Positions 32,801 to 44,090 of a DNA stretch of 64,000 nucleotides are shown piece by piece. Both the position numbers and the translations under genes were made by a program. The notes beneath the pieces were generated by a model. It was not told the origin of the DNA. It did not search any database and saw only the letters and a list, made by a program, of their open reading frames with translations. The stretch's first letter is position 1, and the number at the start of each line of letters is the position of its first letter. Source of the DNA: Callipepla californica brunnescens (Eukaryota > Chordata > Aves > Galliformes > Odontophoridae); assembly GCA_023055505.1 (NCBI GenBank), contig JALIRH010000122.1:730001-794000 (forward strand), given 5' to 3'.

Positions 32801-34328
32801 TGTGTTGCTTTGAACCAGGTAGCACCTTCTCTTCCGCCGCTGAAGTTTTAGTAAGTGTGTGTGGAAAGAGCATGGGAAGAAGACGTTGCCTACAGAAGTG
32901 AAATGTGTCACTGTGATGCCATAGGCAGAGAGGAGTTAGTTTCCCCTGCTTGCTGTGTAACACCTGTGTGTTTATCAGCTGGTTGCTGATAAACTCAGCA
33001 CTTTGGGTTGCTGCAGTCTGCCCTGCAGCAGTTATTAGTTGCACCTAAATCGCATGACTGAAAATGTGGTGTTCTTGGTTTGGTTGAAACTTATGGAACT
33101 GTCCTGATCCTAAACTGGGGCAGTTGGTTGGTTTGTTCTTTTTTTTTTTTTTTTCCTTAAAATATTTTGGCTTTGAGCTTGATAATGGCATCTACTTTCC
33201 TGTATGGTTACTGCCGCTTATTTTAGCCTTTATACTGCTCATCCGATCTGTGAGCTTGGGAGAAAACTAACGGTATGTTATATTGTAGGATCCCCCAGGG
33301 CTCTGTGAACAAAAGAGAGGAACAGACAATAAAGCCACTATTGCATCCAACAGAACGTACATAGTAGGCCAATACCCACGTTTTTTGAGAGCTCACTGGG
33401 AGTTTTTGAAGACAGCAGTCAGCAAGTTCTTTGAGTTTCTGCATGGTGACCATCTCTTTCACTTGCTGTTCTGACTTTCTGAATGAAAAACAAATTATGC
33501 GCAGTATATGTGCATGTCTGGGGGAAATAGAAAGCAGTAACTGATGTGATTTAATTTAGAAACCCACGATGGAGTCCAGGATATGGCTTGTGAGATACAG
33601 CTTGTGATACCTTGATAAAAATAGCACAGAAGTGCCGCTGACATTTTGTTCAGGTTCGGGTGGGAGAAGTGATGCCTTGCATTGATTGAATCTTGAACAA
33701 TATTAATACGGTCATCTGTGACCTTCAGCCACATCAGGTACATTGAATTCAGGAGTGTGAGTAAATCTGTGAAGGCAGTCGGCGTCGTGACACATCAAAA
33801 ATGAATTGGTAGTAGTCTTTAAGACTTGAATTGTGTTTCTCAGTCACGGTGTGTGTCAGTGAGAGCGTTATGTTACAGGTGGTACGGTCAGATTCATTCT
33901 CCTTCCAAGAATTCTCAATGAGATCTTAATAATGTAAAGAGTGCTGAGTTGAAATTCTTTATTTCTAGAATGCTTTTAAATGAGGTGGTAAATCTAAATT
34001 TGAGGTCTTGATTAGCGAAGGAGAATGTTCTGCTGTGGTAGTGTACTTATGGGTCTGGCACGTGCAGGGGCAAGAGAGTACCTGCAGGGGAATGTGCTCT
34101 GATGGAGTGCAGTGCACGCACAGCGTAGGCTGATGCATTGCAGTAACTTGGGAACGTGGGGCAGAGGAGGCAGTGAGTTCCAGCTTCTGTTTTTCCTGCA
34201 CTTGAGTCAGCCCAAAGTTCCGTAAAAGAAAGAAATGGAGCTATTGTAAGAGAAAGCACGTGCCTGAGAGAGCTTACTTCAGGATATGGGGGTAAAAGCA
34301 AGGAAGTCTCTGGAACGTACATAGTAGG
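29892..34328 (+). pseudogene. XPO1: XPO1 pseudogene, unit 1, exons a-e
   Basis: Exons: a about 30167-30384, b 31185-31322, c 32292-32470, d 33289-33445, e 33560-33737. Exon a encodes WALHDLLLVSEVEETEVFQ and, after a one-base loss, ELCRESPFSLSAS. Exon b (MAKPEGVLVVE, then FMKDTDSITFYRNM) and exon c (YLTHLGCADTEQIMAEKL, then MHEEDEKR) also have one-base losses. Exon d is open. Exon e has a short internal duplication and stop codons. Together this is the HEAT-repeat middle of exportin-1. Introns are retained. Confidence 0.88.
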
Positions 34329-34637
34329 ATTCATAGATTCATAGATGCGTGAGGTTGGAAAGGACCTCCAAGATCATCTAGTCCAACTGTCCTCCTACCA
34401 CCATCCCTACCCACTAAGCTACTAAATCAAATCCCCTTAGCACCTCATCTAAACGCTTCTTGAACAGCGCTGGGGATGGTGCCTCAACCCCCTCCCTAGG
34501 CAGGCCATTCCAGTGCCTGACCACTCTTTCAAAGAAAAAATTGGCCCTCAAATCTAATCTAAATCTTCCTCGGCACAGCTTGTGGGCATTCCCTCTCGTT
34601 CTGTCATTAGTTATCTGGGAGAAGAGGCCGACCCCCT
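34329..34637 (-). mobile_element. CR1 LINE 3' end, unit 1
   Basis: Minus-strand CR1 3' region ending in the short ATTCATAGATTCATAG tail typical of CR1. It is continuous with 35542-37045 once the LTR between them is removed. Confidence 0.9.
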
Positions 34638-35541
34638 TGTCATGGTGTAGGGCAAATAACCCCCAAGAATAGCATCCAAAAGAAATGGTGCCAAAGATGG
34701 TATATTTTAGATGGGCTTAAGTAGCTGGTATACAGATAGTTAATGAGGAAAGAGTGGCTCACCTTTGGAGATGGTCGAGGCTTGCCGATAACTGCACTAG
34801 GGAGGGATCTCCAACCAGAGATCCTTCCCTGGTGGTGGTCAGCCCTTAAATGGGGTCATGGGAGAGGTGGAGTCAAACTCCACCCCTTCCATGCACACTC
34901 ACTTGTGCCCCTGCAGCTGACTCAGCGCTCGCCTCAGGTGATCAATCAGTGGTTCAGGCTGTGATTCAACAGTTCCCATACACATGGTTTTATGATTTTT
35001 GTTGTATTGTTGATATTCCACATCGTAACATCATGTGGTGTATTGGGAGTTGGAGAGTTAATGCTACAGCTCTGTGAGTCAACGATAGTTCTGGGTATGC
35101 CTGTCTCAGAAGAGAGGGAGAACTCCATTCCCCAGAGGACTTTACGATGCTTTGTATTTTTACGTGTTTTCTGCTCAGAGGAAAAAGATAAAAACTGTCT
35201 GCAGTCACGGGATGCTCTCTTTCCTTTGGGATCGACTCAGGAGTGGGTGCTCACTGCCGTCTCGCCTTCAGCATTAGCGTAAGGCCTTCAGTTTATCGGA
35301 CACTCTCTCTTGCTCATTTTGTTTGATTCATTAGCCTCAATTCCTATTCTATTGTGTCATTTTACTTTCTGCTATCTTATTTAGTAAACTAGCTTTCCGC
35401 CTCGGATCGTTGCCGCTGTTTTGTTTCTAGGCCCATCTCCCTTTTCCCTTTCCCCCTTCCCCTTGTCCGGGGTGTGGGCCCGTGGGCCCCCTGCCTCAGT
35501 TGTCACGGAACCGGGCCGAACCGGCACACAAACCGGTGACA
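34638..35541 (+). mobile_element. Solo ERV LTR, complete (904 bp), nested in CR1
   Basis: It begins TGTCATGG and ends GGTGACA, and is flanked by 5-bp target-site duplications CCCCT at 34633-34637 and 35542-35546. The CR1 reads on uninterrupted across the insertion. TATA-like GATAAAAACTGTCTGC near 35187 and a pyrimidine-rich segment before the end suggest the + orientation, but both strands read TG...CA, so orientation is tentative. A 5-bp duplication fits class I or ERVL-type retroviruses. No internal viral genes are present. Confidence 0.85.
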
Positions 35542-37045
35542 CCCCTCCTCACCACAGCCTCCCTTCAGGAAGTGGTAGAGTGCAGCGAGGTCTCCTCTGA
35601 GCCTCCTTTTCTCCAGACTAAACAATCCCAGCTCCCTCAGCCGCTCCTCGTAAGACTTGTGCTCCAGACCCCTCACCAGTTTTGTTGCCCTTCTCTGAAC
35701 ACGCTCCAGGGCCTCGATGTCTTTCTTGTAGCGAGGGGCCCAAAACTGAACACAGTACTCGAGGTGCAGCCGCATCAGAGCTGAGTCCAGGGGATGATCA
35801 CCTCCCTGCTCCTGCTGGCTACACTATTTCTAATACGGGCCAGGATGCCATTGGTCTTCAAGCCATTCTGCCCCAAGCCTATAGCATTGCATGGGGTTAC
35901 CGTGGCCGAAGTGCAGCACCCAGCACTTGGCCTTCTTGAACCTCGTCCCGTTGAGCTCAGCCCAGCTGTTCAGCCTATCCAGATCCCGCTGAAGGGCCTC
36001 CCTACCCTCAGGCACATCGACACATCCTCCCAGCTTGGTGTCATCCGCAAACTTACTGAGGGTACACTCAATCCCCTCGTCCAGGTCATCAAGAAAGATA
36101 TTAAACAAGATGGGCCCCAATACCGACCCTTGGGGGACACCACTCGTAACGGGACCCCAGCTGGACTTAACTCCATTAACCACTACCCACTGGGCACGGC
36201 CCTCTAGCCAATTCTCGTGAACCTGTCCACATCACGGGCTGCCTGTTTCTCCAGGAGAATACCATGGGAGACCGTGTCAAAGGCTTTGCTGAAGTCCAGG
36301 TAGACTACATCAACAGCCTTTCCCTCATCTACCAGTCTGGTCACCCAGTCGTAGAAGGAGAGGAGGCTGGACAAGCACGAGCTGCCCTTTGTGAACCCGT
36401 GCTGGCTGGGTCTGATCCCCTGGTTGCCACGCACGTGCCGTGTCATCTCCCTCAAGATCAACCGCTCCATAACTTTCCCTGATACCGAGGTCAGGCTGAC
36501 AGGCCTGTAGTTCCCCGGATCTTCCTTACGGTCTTTCTTGTAGATGGGAGTCACGTTGGCAAGCCTCCAATCTTGTGGGACCTCTCCAGATGACCAGGAA
36601 TGCTGATAGATGGCAGAAAGCGGCTTGGCAATCACCTCTGCCAGCTCCCTCAGCACCCTTGGGTGGATCCCATCTGGTCCCATGGACTTGCGGCAGTTCA
36701 GATGGAGGAGCAGGTCTCTGACTGTCTCTGCTAGGATCACAGGAGCTGTATGATGCGCTTCGTCCCAGACTTCCAGGTCAGGGCGAAAAGTATCCTGAGG
36801 TTAACTGATCTGTCTATTAAAGACAGACGTGAAGAAGGCATTGAGAACCTCAGCCTTTTCCTTATCCTCCGTGGTTACATTCCCTGCCGCATCAAGTAAA
36901 GGAGAGAAATGCTCCTTAGTTCTTTTACTGTTAATATATTTGTAAAAGGATTTTTTGCTCTCCTTTACTGCAGTAGCCAGTCTAAGTTGGAGCTGGGCTT
37001 TTGCATTTCTAACTTCCTGCCTGTATTGGAGGGGAGCAGAGGCTT
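35542..37045 (-). mobile_element. CR1 LINE body, unit 1
   Basis: The same reverse transcriptase remains as copy 0, in frames 36740-36204, 36183-35830 and 35775-35503, with the FADD active site and the same frameshift. It sits in the intron between XPO1 exons e and f, antisense to XPO1. Confidence 0.92.
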
Positions 37046-38199
37046 GCTTTAAATGTGGAGTAAGGAAGGAAAGGATGGAGAAGGATCTTGTGAACTGAGG
37101 TTGGGAAGTGGGTATTTAGTCATTGGAAAGCCATTTTGAACTTTTACTACCTTCTAGTTCTGAACGCTGTACATTTTTGGTGAGTCTTCCTTAACTTTCT
37201 GTTTGACTTCTTGTTTTTCAATCAGGTGCATCCGTTCTATGGAGCAGTAGGATACGTGGTTAGGGCGCAGACAGATCGGACTGTACAGGAGCATCTGATA
37301 GAAAAACACATGCTGCTCCCTAATCCAGTATGGGACTGCAGAATTCAGCAGGCAACAAAAGTCAGACGGTACATTTTGTGTATTCAACTAAAGTAAAACT
37401 GCTGAATGTTTGTTGTTATTACTTTTTTTTTTTTTTTTTTTTGCCTGTGGAATGAAGTGAACTTGGCTGTGCTGAACTTTTATAAAGCAATGGTTGATCT
37501 GGCAGTAGAAGTGTTGAAGGAGACCTAAACAATTGAGACTGGTTTAAATCCAGTTGAAGAACTTGACAGAACATGCTTTTACACAGCGTGTAAGATAAAC
37601 ACGTGAAAGTGACCGTTTTTGTATTAGAAGATAAATGGTGTTTTCATTGACTGAATGGAGTTAGCTCAGTTCTTTTCCACAGAATGTTGATGTTCTGAAG
37701 GATCCTGAAGCCGTTACGCAGCTTGGTAGCATTCTGAAAAGCAGCGTAAGGGCACGGAAAGCAGCTGGCTGCCCCTTTGTGATTCAGCTGGGAAGAATTT
37801 ATGTAGATATGCTGAATGTGTCCAAGTGCCCAAGTGAAAACATCTCTGCAGCTCTTGAGGCTGACGGTAAGAAATTCCACGTCCTTCCTAACAGCGGGAT
37901 GGGCAGTGCACGTAATCAGGTTGTGAATTTGCTGGGCTTATCTCACTGTGTGTCTGTTGGTGGTGGTGGTTTTTGTTGTTTCTTTGTGTGTGCGTTTGGG
38001 CAAGAGAATGCCTGAAAATGTGCTTGCTTAGGTTCTTGTTTTTGTTAGCCAGATGTTTTGTTCAAAGAAACTCTGATTCCGGAAGGAGGAAAGCTCTTCA
38101 AGTGTGAGTTTAGGAAGGGTACCGGAGACTGGTGACTAATAGCAGTCTTGTGGAGACACAGTTGTAAGTTCTGACTTAATCGTTCTAGATAAGAAAAGA
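37045..38199 (+). pseudogene. XPO1: XPO1 pseudogene, unit 1, exons f and g
   Basis: Exon f 37226-37360 and exon g 37683-37866 are open, with AG/GT borders. Exon f here reads VHPFYGAVGYVVRAQTDRT, slightly different from copy 0. A T-tract of about 20 lies in the intron. At 38199 the intron is cut and joined to the LTR fragment. Confidence 0.88.
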
Positions 38200-38438
38200 T
38201 CGGACACTCTCTCTTGCTCAGTTTGTTTGATTCATTAGCCTCAATTCCTATTCTATTGTGTCATTTTACTTTCTGCTATCTTATTTAGTAAACTAGCTTT
38301 CCGCCTCGGATCGTTGCCGCTGTTTTGTTCCTAGGCCCGTCTCGATTTTCCCTTTCCCCCTTCCCCTTTCCTGGGCCGTGGGTCCCCCGCACCAACTGTC
38401 GCAGAACCGGGCCGATCCAGCCCGGTAAACCGTTGACA
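38200..38438 (+). mobile_element. LTR fragment at tandem-unit junction 2
   Basis: Same sequence and same junction as 29652-29891, ending TGACA before TACAGAAATGG. Confidence 0.8.
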
Positions 38439-38713
38439 TACAGAAATGGACGAATTTGGCTGTTGGATTTCTTTTTTAGATATCTTTAGGCTAGTCTGCT
38501 TAAGATTTGGTGCTCACTTTCCAAATAACACGGTGCTGTGCTTTGTTCAGGTGCTCCGTTGCTCGTAACTTTGAGCAGTAAACGTCCCTGCAGTGTTACT
38601 GTACCTTGTGAATGGATTCTACTCTCATTCAGCATTTTATCGGTGTTAGGATAGCAAAACTTGAAGTGATATGCTCTCAATCTACTTCCGTGTTCAAAGT
38701 AATTAGTAAATAG

Positions 38714-38931
38714 ATGCTTGAAACACTTTTCTGGGCTCTTCATGATCTGTTATTGGTATCGGAAGTAGAAGAAACTGAAGTTTTCCAGATTTGTCTTGAA
38801 CGTTGGAATCCTTTACTGCTGAGCTCTGCAGGGAAAGTCCGTTCTCACTATCTGCTTCTCCACTGCTTTTTGGAAGTCGGCGCTTTGATGTTCCTCCAAG
38901 GAGACAGCTTTGTTTGCCTGTATTATCCAAG
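38714..38931 (+). pseudogene. XPO1: XPO1 exon a, unit 2
   Basis: Encodes WALHDLLLVSEVEETEVF, then QICLERWN. One base is missing just after this (11 nt where 12 are expected). The family sequence then resumes in another frame as ELCRESPFSLSAS and VPPRRQLCLPVLSK, before a GTAATC donor. The exon start is approximate. Confidence 0.85.
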
Positions 38932-39733
38932 GTAATCCACGCTTCAGTACAAATACTGTGCAAGTTTGGACACTGCTCCTAAATTCAGAGGCTTCTCTGT
39001 GTAAAGGATGACTTGAGAGAGCTTCCCTTGCTTTGGGTAATTGGGAATTGATTCAGCGCACTATGAATAGTCCCGCTTATAAACATCAAAGAAAAGAATA
39101 CGCATCTGTATGGTTTATTTAAATGTACCAAACCCATTTTCTCCCATGTGAGCAGCTCAGAAGCTTCATGGTAACTTGGTAATAGAATTGCTGTCTAGGA
39201 TTTGTGTAGTAGATCTGCTAAATCTTGCTACCAGTTTCTGTAAGTAATGGTTTCCAGTGTGGATCGTACCGGGGTTCATGCAGATGGAGCTGACTGCTGT
39301 TCAGAGAAGGAGGATAACTTGATATTTTATTCGATGACTTGGTCTGGAGGAGTTGTGTTTTCTACTCAGGAGTGAGACTTAAAAAACAAGGCAGTTCACC
39401 GTAGCATTAAAAACAGATGCATTGTTACAGACTCAGTTGTATAAGAGCTGCAGTGCCAATCAAAGGGCAGGTGTTTGAGGAGAAAACGTGCTTGTGTTGA
39501 AAAGATCTTTAATACATACATCTTCTGAAGCTCTGGACGGTATGATAGTTGTTTTAAGTATCTCTGATTCTTGCAGAGATAGAGATCAGCTGTACTCTGA
39601 ATGGGTTTTTAGTTAGCGTATCCCTTCAGAATTCGTCCTTCCCGTTTGCTTGTGTATGAGATGGCCTGAGGAAGTGCAGGACACACACCTTTATTTTCAC
39701 GTCACGGTTGGAGCTCCCCTTTGTAACGTTTAG

Positions 39734-39871
39734 GTTCGATGGCTGATGGTTGGCGGTATGGCTAAACCTGAAGGACTGCTCGTGGTGGAAATGATCAAGG
39801 GGATGTAGTACGAGAATTCATGAAGGATACAGATTCCATAACCTTCTATAGAAATATGAGAGAAGCATTGG
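39734..39871 (+). pseudogene. XPO1: XPO1 exon b, unit 2
   Basis: A 138-nt exon with a GTTTAG acceptor and GTAAGT donor. MAKPEGLLVVE is followed by a one-base deletion, then DVVREFMKDTDSITFYR in the next frame. Confidence 0.87.
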
Positions 39872-40840
39872 GTAAGTGTCGAGAACTGCTGTCCTGTAGG
39901 TCTGTGCGGCTGCACCAGGAGCATGCGTGCAGCAGGGTTACGTGGGGGGCAGGGGAGGAGGGGAATCTGAAAGTCATCGCATCTCTCAGCTGTAGGGTCA
40001 GTTCATGAGACTTCAGTGAGAACATTCTTCTTTTAAACGCAAATAGGGGAAGGGAGCACTGAATGTTTGTTAACGGCTTTATGAATGTAAAACGCACCTT
40101 TTTGTATTCTCACTGCTGTGCTCGTGTGTTCTCACTGCTGTACTTGTGCAGTATAGTTAACAGTAGATTTATTCTGATCTCTATATTTTTAATATTAAAA
40201 CTCCTCCTTACTGTACTGAAACTGCTTCAGCATATTCTCAGCCTTAGCGATGTTTCCAGATCCAGTGTATGGAGTGACAGGAAAAGTGGCACTGTAAAAA
40301 TCCATTGCTGAATCTGACCCTAATGCTGCTCTCAGTTTGGTGAGATTTTGAATTTGGCTTCCATTAGCAGCCCCAATCGTTTCAGGGGCTGATGGAATTG
40401 TCTGAGCTGTTAAAGCTGAAACTTCTCACCTGGTGTAGTTCAGGAGAACCATCTCCATTGTAACGGTGGTTTACTAAAACCAGCAGAGGTAACGGCACTG
40501 AAATAACGAAAAGAGGAAAATTGCTAAATGCAGTGTGATGTCCCTCAGAGCTAGCCAGATCCATATTGCCAGCAGCTCATGAATATGTACACGTTATTCA
40601 TTTAACTTAGGAACTGTACTGATCTGTCTGATACACAAGGTCATTCTCTCTCATGTCATACAATCCTAGCAGATCTGGGTTTAAATCTTTAGCTTGCTCT
40701 GTCACAGGTTCGCAAAAGAACCATTGCGTTTGGCATTTTGATTTTGTCTCTCTTAGAAGAATTCAACTTAAGCAACAAACCGGATCGCATCTCTATTAAA
40801 AAAATATGCCTGCTTACTGTTACTGTTAATTGTCTTTCAG

Positions 40841-41019
40841 TGTATCTTACGCATCTGGGCTGTGCAGACACAGAACAAATAATGGCTGAAAAGCTTCACC
40901 AGAAGTGCATGGGACGGACTGCTCCTGGGAAACCTGAATGAGCTCTGTTGGGCAATAGGCTCAGTCAGCGGGCGATGCATGAAGAGGATGAAAAAAGATC
41001 CCTTGTGACAGGAATGAAG
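40841..41019 (+). pseudogene. XPO1: XPO1 exon c, unit 2 (leptomycin-target cysteine region)
   Basis: TCTTTCAG acceptor, then YLTHLGCADTEQIMAEKLH. Three one-base losses follow, so the frame changes repeatedly before MHEEDEKRSLVT. The codons for the LCWAIG segment, which holds the cysteine targeted by leptomycin B (Cys528 in human CRM1), are still present in sequence but out of frame. Confidence 0.85.
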
Positions 41020-41837
41020 GTACCATGGCACAAGACTGACAGCTTTGTTGAGCTTTGTAATTCATGCTCAAGAAATTGAGCTTCAAAAGATCCTGCTCTG
41101 TGTTCTTCAGTGAGCTGCCCTGTCTAGCAAACGTTGATGAGAATAATTGAATGGGGAATGTCATATTCTGAATTTTAGGCTGATGAATTCCTCAGTCACA
41201 AAAAAGGCCTGAATCCATACAGCCTTTTCACTGTGAAAATTTTGGAGAGAAAATTTGTCTTATGATGAAAGATTTTGCTTTAGGAATGCCACAGACACAG
41301 GAAGGAAGCACTAATGAAGTAAGAGTAACCTTAACGAAGCAAAGTAACGTGTGTTGCTTTGAACCAGGTAGCACCTTCTCTTCCGCCGCTGAAGTTTTAG
41401 TAAGTGTGTGTGGAAAGAGCATGGGAAGAAGACGTTGCCTACAGAAGTGAAATGTGTCACTGTGATGCCATAGGCAGAGAGGAGTTAGTTTCCCCTGCTT
41501 GCTGTGTAACACCTGTGTGTTTATCAGCTGGTTGCTGATAAACTCAGCACTTTGGGTTGCTGCAGTCTGCCCTGCAGCAGTTATTAGTTGCACCTAAATC
41601 GCATGACTGAAAATGTGGTGTTCTTGGTTTGGTTGAAACTTATGGAACTGTCCTGATCCTAAACTGGGGCAGTTGGTTGGTTTGTTCTTTTTTTTTTTTT
41701 TTTCCTTAAAATATTTTGGCTTTGAGCTTGATAATGGCATCTACTTTCCTGTATGGTTACTGCCGCTTATTTTAGCCTTTATACTGCTCATCCGATCTGT
41801 GAGCTTGGGAGAAAACTAACGGTATGTTATATTGTAG

Positions 41838-41994
41838 GATCCCCCAGGGCTCTGTGAACAAAAGAGAGGAACAGACAATAAAGCCACTATTGCATCCAAC
41901 AGAACGTACATAGTAGGCCAATACCCACGTTTTTTGAGAGCTCACTGGGAGTTTTTGAAGACAGCAGTCAGCAAGTTCTTTGAGTTTCTGCATG
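41838..41994 (+). pseudogene. XPO1: XPO1 exon d, unit 2, open
   Basis: 157 nt, TTGTAG acceptor and GTGACC donor, with no stop. It encodes [18 protein letters not shown], then [18 protein letters not shown]. There is no start codon within it, so open-frame scans starting at ATG miss it. Confidence 0.87.
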
Positions 41995-42108
41995 GTGACC
42001 ATCTCTTTCACTTGCTGTTCTGACTTTCTGAATGAAAAACAAATTATGCGCAGTATATGTGCATGTCTGGGGGAAATAGAAAGCAGTAACTGATGTGATT
42101 TAATTTAG

Positions 42109-42286
42109 AAACCCACGATGGAGTCCAGGATATGGCTTGTGAGATACAGCTTGTGATACCTTGATAAAAATAGCACAGAAGTGCCGCTGACATTTTGTTC
42201 AGGTTCGGGTGGGAGAAGTGATGCCTTGCATTGATTGAATCTTGAACAATATTAATACGGTCATCTGTGACCTTCAGCCACATCAG
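42109..42286 (+). pseudogene. XPO1: XPO1 exon e, unit 2, stops and internal duplication
   Basis: THDGVQDMACE is followed by a duplicated GCTTGTGA-type segment of about 14 bp, then LIKIAQKC in a restored frame. TGA replaces an arginine codon, and another stop lies in the PCID segment. The exon ends INTVICDLQPHQ before a GTACAT donor. Confidence 0.86.
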
Positions 42287-42876
42287 GTACATTGAATTCA
42301 GGAGTGTGAGTAAATCTGTGAAGGCAGTCGGCGTCGTGACACATCAAAAATGAATTGGTAGTAGTCTTTAAGACTTGAATTGTGTTTCTCAGTCACGGTG
42401 TGTGTCAGTGAGAGCGTTATGTTACAGGTGGTACGGTCAGATTCATTCTCCTTCCAAGAATTCTCAATGAGATCTTAATAATGTAAAGAGTGCTGAGTTG
42501 AAATTCTTTATTTCTAGAATGCTTTTAAATGAGGTGGTAAATCTAAATTTGAGGTCTTGATTAGCGAAGGAGAATGTTCTGCTGTGGTAGTGTACTTATG
42601 GGTCTGGCACGTGCAGGGGCAAGAGAGTACCTGCAGGGGAATGTGCTCTGATGGAGTGCAGTGCACGCACAGCGTAGGCTGATGCATTGCAGTAACTTGG
42701 GAACGTGGGGCAGAGGAGGCAGTGAGTTCCAGCTTCTGTTTTTCCTGCACTTGAGTCAGCCCAAAGTTCCGTAAAAGAAAGAAATGGAGCTATTGTAAGA
42801 GAAAGCACGTGCCTGAGAGAGCTTACTTCAGGATATGGGGGTAAAAGCAAGGAAGTCTCTGGAACGTACATAGTAG

Positions 42877-43186
42877 GATTCATAGATCCATAGATGCGTG
42901 AGGTTGGAAAGGACCTCCAAGATCATCTAGTCCAACTGTCCTCCTACCACCATCCCTACCCACTAAGCTACTAAATCAAATCCCCTTAGCACCTCATCTA
43001 AACGCTTCTTGAACAGCGCTGGGGATGGTGCCTCAACCCCCTCCCTAGGCAGGCCATTCCAGTGCCTGACCACTCTTTCAAAGAAAAAATTGGCCCTCAA
43101 ATCTAATCTAAATCTTCCTCGGCACAGCTTGTGGGCATTCCCTCTCGTTCTGTCATTAGTTATCTGGGAGAAGAGGCCGACCCCCT
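42877..43186 (-). mobile_element. CR1 LINE 3' end, unit 2
   Basis: Counterpart of 34329-34637, with the same ATTCATAGAT tail and the CCCCT flank of the nested LTR. Confidence 0.9.
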
Positions 43187-44090
43187 TGTCATGGTGTAGG
43201 GCAAATAACCCCCAAGAATAGCATCCAAAAGAAATGGTGCCAAAGATGGTATATTTTAGATGGGCTTAAGTAGCTGGTATACAGATAGTTAATGAGGAAA
43301 GAGTGGCTCACCTTTGGAGATGGTCGAGGCTTGCCGATAACTGCACTAGGGAGGGATCTCCAACCAGAGATCCTTCCCTGGTGGTGGTCAGCCCTTAAAT
43401 GGGGTCATGGGAGAGGTGGAGTCAAACTCCACCCCTTCCATGCACACTCACTTGTGCCCCTGCAGCTGACTCAGCGCTCGCCTCAGGTGATCAATCAGTG
43501 GTTCAGGCTGTGATTCAACAGTTCCCATACACATGGTTTTATGATTTTTGTTGTATTGTTGATATTCCACATCGTAACATCATGTGGTGTATTGGGAGTT
43601 GGAGAGTTAATGCTACAGCTCTGTGGGTCAACGATAGTTCTCGGTATGCCTATCTCAGAAGAGAGGGAGAACTCCATTCCCCGGAGGACTTTACGATGCT
43701 TTGTATTTTTACATGTTTTCTGCTCAGAGGAAAAAGATAAAAACTGTCTGCAGTCACGGGATGCTCTCTTTCCTTTGGGATCGACTCAGGAGTGGGTGCT
43801 CACTGCCGTCTCGCCTTCAGCATTAGCGTAAGGCCTTCAGTTTATCGGACACTCTCTCTTGCTCATTTTGTTTGATTCATTAGCCTCAATTCCTATTCTA
43901 TTGTGTCATTTTACTTTCTGCTATCTTATTTAGTAAACTAGCTTTCCGCCTCGGATCGTTGCCGCTGTTTTGTTTCTAGGCCCATCTCCCTTTTCCCTTT
44001 CCCCCTTCCCCTTGTCCGGGGTGTGGGCCCGTGGGCCCCCTGCCTCAGTTGTCACGGAACCGGGCCGAACCGGCACACAAACCGGTGACA
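43187..44090 (+). mobile_element. Solo ERV LTR, complete (904 bp), unit 2
   Basis: Same length, ends and 5-bp flanking duplication as the unit 1 LTR, so it was already in the CR1 before the tandem duplication. Confidence 0.85.

Larger units (their letters stand above)
29652..38199 (+). repeat. Tandem amplicon unit 1 (8.55 kb)
   Basis: LTR fragment, XPO1 exons a-e, CR1 with nested LTR, XPO1 exons f-g. Corresponding points in the next unit lie 8547-8550 bp further on, with only scattered substitutions and small length changes in homopolymers. Near-identity implies recent duplication or gene conversion. Confidence 0.93.

Noticed and set aside
32713..33044. Open frames in XPO1 introns repeated in every unit (for example 121 residues on minus)
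   Set aside because: They recur only because the whole unit is duplicated; no domain is seen and they lie between recognised exons.
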